Source: Chlamydiota bacterium (GTDB lineage Bacteria > Chlamydiota > Chlamydiia > Chlamydiales > Parachlamydiaceae). Taken from it: 37,566 nucleotides of DNA. Position 1 is the first letter of the stretch. Each line of letters opens with the position of its first letter. The position numbers and the translations under genes are program-made. Shown in pieces: positions 32,438-37,566 of this stretch. The stretch is taken from positions 1-37,566 of the forward strand of contig JABDBC010000020.1 in NCBI GenBank assembly GCA_013288825.1, read 5' to 3'. Under the pieces are notes generated by a model. That model worked only from the letters and a program-made list of their open reading frames with translations. It was not told the DNA's origin and searched no databases.

Positions 32438-33189
32438 TGTAATTTACCCAATAACTTCATCGTATACTTGGCTGGCAAGGCTCGTAGAAGGCGTGTTATA
32501 ACTTTATAAAAGAAGAATGGCTCACAGCTTGACTTCTCACTTAAAGCAAAATCAATCATACATCGGCCCATTTTTTCAGCTGTCCACGTGAAGGGGAGTT
32601 TTCTTGAAGCTTTAAGTCCGGCAGTATCCACTGGTCCCGGGTATACAACTGAAAAACGCAACCCAGTATTGAAATAGGTTAAAGATAAGCTTTCGAAGGC
32701 TTTAGCAATTGCAGCTTTTGAAGCGCTGTATGCACTTCCGGTTGGTGGGGCGAAAATCGCATTGACGGAACTTGTAGCGATGAAATTTGCTCCTCCAATT
32801 GCTTGACATGGTTTTTCCCAAAATTCTACCCAAGCTAAAACTCCGAAATAATTGATCTGCATAATTTTTTCATGGATTTTGAGATCGAATCGATTAGGAT
32901 TCTCAATTACAGCCTCTCCTGCTATGCCAGCATTCAGAAAAAACAGAGAGGGGCAGAGGTTCATTTCGAGGATTTGATTTGAAGTTTTTTCAATGCTTTC
33001 TTTGTCAGAAACATCACAGGTCATTGGTACGAAGGCGTCATGTAAATCATTTTTAATCTGAGAGAGCTTATCAGATGACCGAGCGATACCAATCACCAAC
33101 CAGCCGCGTTTAGTAAGTTCACGAGAAATGGCTTCTCCAATGCCTGATGAAGCGCCAGTAACTAGAGCAATTTGTTTTTTATTATTCAT
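32434..33189 (-). CDS. Short-chain dehydrogenase/reductase
   Basis: A classical SDR of 251 residues. The cofactor motif is ALVTGASSGIGEA (about 8-20), then FFLNAGIAG for the NAG motif, SSVNAIFAP around the catalytic Ser, and YSASK with the catalytic Tyr and Lys. PGPVDT follows in the substrate loop. The ATG at 33189 has AAGGA 8 nt upstream; the longer frame to 33312 has no support. The stop overlaps the GNAT gene start by 4 nt, so the two are coupled. It would reduce or oxidise a carbonyl or alcohol with NAD(P)H. There is no link to the polyketide locus beyond proximity. Confidence 0.88.
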   Translation of the reverse strand: MNNKKQIALVTGASSGIGEAISRELTKRGWLVIGIARSSDKLSQIKNDLHDAFVPMTCDVSDKESIEKTSNQILEMNLCPSLFFLNAGIAGEAVIENPNRFDLKIHEKIMQINYFGVLAWVEFWEKPCQAIGGANFIATSSVNAIFAPPTGSAYSASKAAIAKAFESLSLTYFNTGLRFSVVYPGPVDTAGLKASRKLPFTWTAEKMGRCMIDFALSEKSSCEPFFFYKVITRLLRALPAKYTMKLLGKLQ

Positions 33190-33949
33190 TCTTTCGTTCC
33201 TTAAAAACTGGAAAAACATCGATATATCGTGATTCTGGCCAGATTTTTTTAAAATAAAATGCGATTGCATCGTTTGGACTATCAGAGTATCAAAAATAAA
33301 CCCTTTATTCAATAGGAATCAGCCATGAACCAATCGTTTGAATTTAAGGAAATTAAGGATATTTTCTCGTCGTGTAATCGATTCTAGCGTTATTCAGAGA
33401 GGTTACAAGTCATATTCATTTTCAATTCTTAAATAATCGTCATATTGATTTTCATTGATCTGTGAATTGCCGGCACTTGTTGTTTGCCAGTGGCCCAAAT
33501 CCGCTCCATGAGGGAAATTTGAGGTTTTTGGCTTGCCAAATTTCATAGCAAAAAAGCCACTAAAGCGACTCTAAACTAACGAGTTATGCCGAAAAGGAAA
33601 AAGTGGGGCAAGTAGGACTTGAACCTACGACCAGCGGGTTATGAGTCCGTACCCTCTCCTTAAACCACCGTAAGTTACAGTAGCTGACTGCAATCACTAT
33701 ACAGTGAAAAAGCCCTTTTCGTCCATGCCAATTTGAGGCGGTTTGATGTAGCTTGCTGCCCCTATTTGGTCCACCAGTGGTCCACGGATTTTGCCAGATT
33801 GGTTAATGATAAAAACGCATGCAAAAGTTGAAAAATGCCGACGTCTTTATCATCCAAGACATCGAAAGAATTTCGGATTTGGTGACTGATTAAATCGTAT
33901 AAAAACACGTCACCACATCATGAATTCTTGATTTGGTGATTTATTTAGC
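33190..33949. other. Long intergenic stretch with tRNA-like remnant
   Basis: No gene is supported here apart from the tRNA-like segment at 33604-33677. Two near-identical 16-mers (GTCATATTCATTTTCA at 33409-33424, and the same with one change at 33439-33454) form a short direct repeat. The segment around 33760-33800 (TTTGGTCCACCAGTGGTCCA) has a small CCA-rich dyad. This looks like decayed mobile DNA next to a tRNA target. Confidence 0.4.
33604..33677 (-). tRNA. tRNA-Met(CAU)-like remnant, probably not functional
   Basis: The minus strand contains an anticodon loop CTCATAA (CAU), a perfect T arm (GTAGG, TTCAAGT, CCTAC) and a 3' acceptor strand TTGCCCC plus discriminator A. CCA is not encoded. 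The 5' half does not fit: no GGGGCAA is present to pair with the acceptor, and the anticodon stem has mismatches at its ends (ACGGA against CCCGC). This pattern, a good 3' half with a degenerate 5' half, is typical of the tRNA end duplicated when an element integrates at a tRNA gene. A functional but odd tRNA is less likely. Confidence 0.45.
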
Positions 33950-34489
33950 TCAAAAATCTGCTTTAGGTTCTGTGGAAGGTATTTCACTTTTAGATGCCTT
34001 ATCCAAAAGACTAAGAATGGTTTTTTCAGCGACAGGTTTATAGTCCCAAACTTCAACACATAGATTGAGTTGATTAGAGATAATTTTGCTTGGTCTTTTT
34101 TCATGGACATGCCCATGCAATTGAAAATGAGTTGGTTTTTCGCTTGATGGAATATGGATAAGCTCAACTGTATGTTGGCCGATTTTTAGAAAGGCTGATT
34201 CTAAAACAGTACTGAAGCCAACCCTCATCATGTGGCTTGCATTGCGATCATGATTTCCACGGATACAGATCTTATGACCTTTAAGCTGAGAGTAAATGGA
34301 GTGCAGATGATCGACGTCACCAAGTCCAAAATCCCCAAGAAAGAAAACTTGATCGTCGGCATCAATGCAATCATTCCAATTTTTGATAAGACACCGATTC
34401 ATTTCCTCGACATTTTCAAATGGTCTACCTGTATACCTAATGATATTGGTATGGGAAAAATGGGTGTCTGAAATGAACCACTTTTTCAT
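33950..34489 (-). CDS. Calcineurin-like metallophosphoesterase
   Basis: A 179-residue phosphoesterase. The metal-site motifs follow in order: ISDTHFSHTNI (DxH), FLGDFGLGD (GDxG), IRGNHDRN (GNHD), LIHIPS and LHGHVHEK (GHxH). This small single-domain type is common on phages and islands; its substrates are phosphomonoesters or diesters that cannot be guessed. The ATG at 34489 has AGGTG 6 nt upstream, which itself overlaps the stop of the upstream gene. It is probably co-transcribed with the DUF1398 gene. Confidence 0.88.
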   Translation of the reverse strand: MKKWFISDTHFSHTNIIRYTGRPFENVEEMNRCLIKNWNDCIDADDQVFFLGDFGLGDVDHLHSIYSQLKGHKICIRGNHDRNASHMMRVGFSTVLESAFLKIGQHTVELIHIPSSEKPTHFQLHGHVHEKRPSKIISNQLNLCVEVWDYKPVAEKTILSLLDKASKSEIPSTEPKADF

Positions 34490-34498
34490 TTTAATCAC

Positions 34499-34915
34499 CT
34501 ACCCAATCTCTACTGAAGGGTAATTTTCAGCATAGGATTCACCCAAAACACCATAGTAGATGACTACTCGCTTTTCAAAGTCTACAGTGTAACTCACTAC
34601 ACCAGCTTCCCAAGAAGCTTTTAAGAATTCTGGAAAAGTGCTGTTTCCTGCCTGGTCGATCCTTAAGGCTTTTATAAGAGCTTCGCGATCAAACAGAGGA
34701 ACGTCAACAGTCGTGTTAATAAGGGGGGTACCTTGACTTGCAACAGCACCATCCTCAGTCAGATAAATACTCTGGCACGAAGGAAGGTTCCAAATATTTT
34801 GAGTAATCCCAGCTCTTCTTAAAGCTTCAGCCATATAAGGAAAACCGCCCACCTTAGGACGAATGCTCATAGCGAATTGTTGCGCTTTTAGTAGATTTTC
34901 AACGGCTTTGCTCAT
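34499..34915 (-). CDS. DUF1398 (YbcV-like) family protein
   Basis: A protein of 138 residues from the ATG at 34915 (AGGAG 7 nt upstream); the longer frame to 35008 has no family similarity. The family pattern is clear: QFAMSIRPKVGGFPYMAEAL, RRAGITQNIWNLPSCQSIYL and GAVASQGTPL, then FDREALIKALRIDQAG and FPEFLKASWEAGVVSYTVDF. The family occurs in enterobacterial prophages and elsewhere; no biochemical function is established. It is followed closely by the phosphoesterase gene. Confidence 0.82.
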   Translation of the reverse strand: MSKAVENLLKAQQFAMSIRPKVGGFPYMAEALRRAGITQNIWNLPSCQSIYLTEDGAVASQGTPLINTTVDVPLFDREALIKALRIDQAGNSTFPEFLKASWEAGVVSYTVDFEKRVVIYYGVLGESYAENYPSVEIG

Positions 34916-34962
34916 AATCTGCTCCTGACTCTTAAGTGAATGACAAACTTTTTTATTATTTA

Positions 34963-35017
34963 TTTTAGACTGTTCAATATTTTTTGAACAGTATGTTTTA
35001 ATGAACAATAAAGATGT
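34963..35017 (+). repeat. Direct repeat copy 1 with 22-bp palindrome
   Basis: It contains CTGTTCAATATTTTTTGAACAG (34970-34991, arms of 8 bp), followed by GTATGTTTTAATGAACA. The same block, with a few changes, is found at 35830-35885 in the same orientation. It lies between the DUF2971-like and DUF1398 genes, and lacks the ribosome site that copy 2 provides to the AbiEi-like gene. Confidence 0.8.
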
Positions 35018-35037
35018 TCCCGAATCGTTTGTAGTAG

Positions 35038-35787
35038 TTATTGGGTAATGAGATTGTTCTGGTATGGGTTAAGCAAATCAGATTGAGAAATACAAAAAGA
35101 AAATCCCATTTTAGTCGTGAAGTCTTCGACTGTTTTAATAAACCATTTTTCTGCGCGAGGTGAAATGACGACTTGTTCAATTAAGATTTCAAGATTTACT
35201 TCAATACTGACACCCTTGCATTCCATAGAATCGTCTTGAACTGTCTTCCAATATATGAGCCTACACTCACATTCATGAGAAAAAGCCGACCGCTTACAAG
35301 TTGCTGGAAAGAAAATATTCCCAACAGGTGTTGTTTCTTTGGATGGGTTATAGTAGCGAATTTGAGTGCCATAAACTTCACGTTCGTCCACAATGGCTTT
35401 ACTTAAGCGCTCGCCAGATGAGACAATTGCTAAAGAGTTAGCGTATCCACCGTAGATACGCCACTGTGCATCCGATTCACTATCATTCATATGCCAACAA
35501 TTAGCAAAAATGGTTTTCCTAGCCTCTAATGCCCCTTTGCTTAGTTCTGGGCGAGTCCATTTCATGTTATCCCCGCCAGGTAAAGGAATCTCATATATCA
35601 ATTGATCCTGGAAATTTAATTTTGAATGACAACCTTCCCAAGGATCACTTGAAGCTAGCTGCTCGAGAGAAGGGAAATATAACATTTTATTTTGGATCAT
35701 CCATACGTATTTGGGAAAATCCATATAGCGAAACACAACTTGCGAGGGGGAAATGGGGATTAGCTGCTTATGGGATAGGTAAGGCAT
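35038..35787 (-). CDS. DUF2971-like protein
   Basis: A 249-residue protein. Features of the DUF2971 family are visible: an N-terminal VVFRYMDFPKYVWMIQNKML, then YFPSLEQLASSDPWEG, later FANCWHMNDSESDAQWRIYG and FSHECECRLIYW. The family is found beside defence and mobile genes; its activity is unknown. The start ATG at 35787 has no evident ribosome site. The gene is flanked on both sides by direct copies of a palindromic repeat and faces the AbiEi-like gene divergently, suggesting it entered as a unit between two copies of that promoter region. Confidence 0.72.
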   Translation of the reverse strand: MPYLSHKQLIPISPSQVVFRYMDFPKYVWMIQNKMLYFPSLEQLASSDPWEGCHSKLNFQDQLIYEIPLPGGDNMKWTRPELSKGALEARKTIFANCWHMNDSESDAQWRIYGGYANSLAIVSSGERLSKAIVDEREVYGTQIRYYNPSKETTPVGNIFFPATCKRSAFSHECECRLIYWKTVQDDSMECKGVSIEVNLEILIEQVVISPRAEKWFIKTVEDFTTKMGFSFCISQSDLLNPYQNNLITQ

Positions 35788-35829
35788 ATTTTTAGTCTCT
35801 TGAGCTCATGTTAAGTTTTCTGACTCAAA

Positions 35830-35885
35830 TTTTACGCTGTTCAATATTTATTGAACAGTGTATTTTAATGAACAAATGAGGGTGT
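35830..35885 (+). repeat. Direct repeat copy 2, palindromic operator of the AbiEi-like operon
   Basis: A 22-bp palindrome CTGTTCAATATTTATTGAACAG (35837-35858, 10-bp arms) precedes GTGTATTTTAATGAACA. A possible -10 box TATTTT (35861-35866) would place the -35 region inside the palindrome. The AbiEi-like start at 35888 follows 29 bp later. AbiEi antitoxins autorepress by binding inverted repeats in their promoter, so this is the likely operator. Confidence 0.7.
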
Positions 35886-35887
35886 TT

Positions 35888-36619
35888 ATGAAAGGTCGGT
35901 TTCTGATAGGTTCCAATAAAAAATCGGTGGAGGGAAATATCTATTCTGATAAATCCGCTCTCATTCTCGATTGGCTTTTACGAGAGGGAATCAAAAATGA
36001 AGATTTGTCTTTAAGAAATGTGACCAAGGAGACTGGTGTAAGTCTTGGATTAGTACAACGTGTCTTTGAAGTTTTAGTTCTCAATGGCATTTTGCAAACA
36101 GAAGGAGTAAGAACCGCTAAGAGGTTTTCTCTCAAAAATCCCAAACTTCTTCTTGAAAGCTGGTTAGAACATTACAGCATTGTAAAAAAATGCAAAATGA
36201 GAACCTATCGTTCTGGCTACCAAGATAGGGAAGGACTTTTAGAGGCACTCAAAAACTCCAATCTAAGCAAGAAAGTAGCATTGGCTCTTCATTCTGCTGT
36301 TGAAGCGCATGGATATAAAAACACCAACTTAAACACTCTTGAACTATACATGCTTGATCCTTTGGTTAGATCACAACTTGAGAAAAAGCTACTATTAGAA
36401 CCTCAAGAAAGAGGCTATGAAGTTTTGCTTATAGAGCCCTACTACAAAAGCTTGCTTAAAAATACTTGTGACGAAAATCTAGACATCAATGTCTCTCCTT
36501 CAATTTTGACTTTTCTGGATTTATATCACTTTCCCTTACGTGGACAAGAACAAGCAGAATTTATGGCAGAACGTCTTCCAGAGCTTAAACGTATTTACAA
36601 GAGTGGTAAATCGTCATGA
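35888..36619 (+). CDS. AbiEi-like winged-helix antitoxin
   Basis: A protein of 243 residues. An N-terminal winged helix (ALILDWLLREGIKNEDLSLR, then NVTKETGVSLGLVQRVFEVL and LNGILQTEGVRTAKRFSL) is followed by a mixed alpha/beta domain typical of AbiEi-type regulators. I chose the ATG at 35888, which has GAGGG 5 nt upstream; the frame is open to a GTG at 35858 inside the palindrome. The stop overlaps the next gene (ATGA). In type IV AbiE systems the antitoxin represses the operon and counters the nucleotidyltransferase toxin without binding it directly. Confidence 0.8.
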   Translation: MKGRFLIGSNKKSVEGNIYSDKSALILDWLLREGIKNEDLSLRNVTKETGVSLGLVQRVFEVLVLNGILQTEGVRTAKRFSLKNPKLLLESWLEHYSIVKKCKMRTYRSGYQDREGLLEALKNSNLSKKVALALHSAVEAHGYKNTNLNTLELYMLDPLVRSQLEKKLLLEPQERGYEVLLIEPYYKSLLKNTCDENLDINVSPSILTFLDLYHFPLRGQEQAEFMAERLPELKRIYKSGKSS

Positions 36620-37389
36620 CATCTAATCAAGAAGACAAAATCATTTCAGAATTTTTAGAATCTATTGGTCCATGGCGAGATTTTGTTGTTATTGGAGGCG
36701 GTTTTGCCCTCTTCATCTACAAACTCTATTTAAGTGATCCAAAATTAAAAAATCCTCCAGTGGGAACAAGGGATATCGATTCTCTCATTTCAAGAAAAAT
36801 TCCAGAAATATCAAAGAAAAACATTCAAAGTTACCTTCAAGAAGCAGGTTTCATGCATGTGTTTAAAGATTTAGATGATCCTGCGACAGAGGCCTATGTG
36901 AAAGACATTGCAGGCGCTGAGGTAGAAATCGAATTTTTGACCCATGACTCTGTCAGGAACAACAAAGAGAAAAATGTTGTTATAGCAGGTGTGGTAGAAC
37001 AACCGCTTAGCTACTTAACTTTAAGCTTACAGACAACATTAAAGTTTCAGACTTATTCAAAAATTACTGGAAATGTGGTGACACCTGGTGCTTGGATATT
37101 CCATAAAGGCTTAACTTTTACGAAACGCAAAAGTTCCCTCAAGACGCTTAAGGATCTTTATGGCATTTGGTATGTTGTCTCCCAGTTGGGCGACTTTTCT
37201 GACCATGCTCTAGATGAATTTAAAGCCCTTGAAAAACTACATCCAAAATGGTTTAAAACTTTTCAGAAAAATCTACGAACTTGGCTTGACGATGCTGCGC
37301 CCAATGACTGGTCAAAACTAGAAGCCCAAGACCCCTCTGGCAAGCTACGCAAACTCAATTTTGAACAAATCGTACGACTTCTTATTTGA
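36616..37389 (+). CDS. AbiEii-like nucleotidyltransferase (putative toxin)
   Basis: A 257-residue protein with a nucleotidyltransferase core: FVVIGGGFALFIYKLYL (the Gly-rich segment) and then GTRDIDSLI, the DxD-type metal site, and VEIEFLTHD as the third acidic strand. AbiEii toxins and MenT enzymes share this fold and add nucleotides to RNA targets. A Lys-rich segment (FTKRKSSLKTLKDLYGIWYV) near residue 175 would bind substrate. It is coupled by 4 nt to the AbiEi-like gene. Function as abortive-infection or maintenance toxin is inferred from the pairing. Confidence 0.8.
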   Translation: MTSNQEDKIISEFLESIGPWRDFVVIGGGFALFIYKLYLSDPKLKNPPVGTRDIDSLISRKIPEISKKNIQSYLQEAGFMHVFKDLDDPATEAYVKDIAGAEVEIEFLTHDSVRNNKEKNVVIAGVVEQPLSYLTLSLQTTLKFQTYSKITGNVVTPGAWIFHKGLTFTKRKSSLKTLKDLYGIWYVVSQLGDFSDHALDEFKALEKLHPKWFKTFQKNLRTWLDDAAPNDWSKLEAQDPSGKLRKLNFEQIVRLLI

Positions 37390-37485
37390 AGCCTGTTTAA
37401 GTCTATTTGTAACGTGGGCACCCAAACATATGACTTGGGAGCCTTCGTTACATGCGTGGGACACGGTTGAAATCCAGCAAATCTC

Positions 37486-37566
37486 ATGCCCTACACCATT
37501 TATTTTGAAACTCCGAACCAGCGCTTCATCTCTTCAAGAAATAATCGACAGAACAGTTTTGCATTA
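37486..37566 (+). CDS. Possible start of a gene running off the right edge
   Basis: An open frame of 27 codons (MPYTIYFETPNQRFISSRNN ...) starts at the ATG at 37486 and continues to the last base. No ribosome site is clear and the product is not recognised. The rest of 37390-37566 holds only a short GTAACG/CGTTAC dyad. Confidence 0.25.
   Translation, partial: MPYTIYFETPNQRFISSRNNRQNSFAL

Noticed and set aside
32434-33189. This SDR as the missing ketoreductase of the polyketide pathway
   Set aside because: It is 12 kb from the PKS operon, behind other modules, and is coupled to an acetyltransferase gene. Nothing in the sequence ties it to the ACP.
32434-33312. Longer SDR start at 33312
   Set aside because: The extra 41 residues have no family similarity, and the ATG at 33189 has a good AAGGA ribosome site.
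37263-37487. 74-codon minus-strand frame at the right end
   Set aside because: It is antisense to the end of the nucleotidyltransferase gene, without a ribosome site or recognisable domain.
1-37566. CRISPR arrays or intact insertion sequences
   Set aside because: No regularly spaced repeats and no intact transposase with terminal repeats were seen on either strand.

Overview
The window is an AT-rich accessory region of a Gram-negative bacterium. The Gram-negative call rests on an outer-membrane lipoprotein of the NodT/TolC type, a surface autotransporter-like protein and an efflux periplasmic adaptor. The mix of a long Gly-rich surface protein, hipBA and AbiE-like modules, ATPase_2-type ATPases and many gene fragments would suit an amoeba-associated intracellular bacterium such as an environmental chlamydia. 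That is inference: no rRNA, ribosomal protein or other marker gene lies here.

Layout. (1) 1-4.6 kb: the N-terminal part of a Gly-rich surface protein (minus strand, running off the left edge), an SDR fragment, an arsM-arsR pair behind a palindromic operator, a proton-ATPase fragment, a VIT1/CCC1 transporter and a DoxX-like protein. (2) 4.8-20.3 kb: an aromatic (type II) polyketide locus. An eleven-gene minus-strand operon starts at a TTGACA promoter near 20.24 kb. It encodes an SRPBCC protein, a methyltransferase-like protein, an EVE-domain protein, a HemN-like radical SAM enzyme, an ACP fused to an SRPBCC cyclase, two more SRPBCC cyclases, a halogenase-family flavoprotein, a metal-dependent cyclase, and a ketosynthase with its chain-length factor. 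Two more SRPBCC proteins (plus strand) and a complete ABC/HlyD/OMF exporter (minus strand) follow. A second EVE protein stands at the far end. (3) 20.7-21.4 kb: LysR and tyrosine-recombinase remnants. (4) 21.4-22.9 kb: an ATPase_2/DUF234-type ATPase, with strong inverted repeats upstream. (5) 23.2-28.25 kb: a compact class I lanthipeptide operon. It has a Cys/Ser/Thr-rich precursor with a nisin-like PR site, a LanC cyclase with all catalytic residues, and a full-length LanB dehydratase. (6) 28.2-29.2 kb: a truncated SDR gene and an internally deleted photolyase. (7) 29.2-30.9 kb: hipBA. (8) 30.9-33.2 kb: an HGGxSTG protein, a GNAT fragment, a chimeric double GNAT protein and an SDR. (9) 33.6 kb: a tRNA-Met-like remnant. 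(10) 34-37.4 kb: a phosphoesterase, a DUF1398 protein, a DUF2971-like gene bracketed by near-identical palindromic direct repeats, and an AbiEi/AbiEii-like pair.

How the genes may work together. The KS/CLF pair and ACP would build a poly-beta-ketone. The SRPBCC domains and the metal-dependent cyclase would fold and aromatise it. The flavoprotein, radical SAM enzyme and methyltransferase would tailor it, and the HlyD/ABC/FtsX/OMF machine could export it. The malonyl transferase and phosphopantetheinyl transferase are not here and would come from primary metabolism. Independently, LanB would dehydrate and LanC cyclise the 38-residue core of the precursor; no dedicated transporter or leader protease is in the window. 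Two complete-looking natural-product systems within about 25 kb, interleaved with recombinase, tRNA and gene debris, make this look like a horizontally acquired natural-product island.
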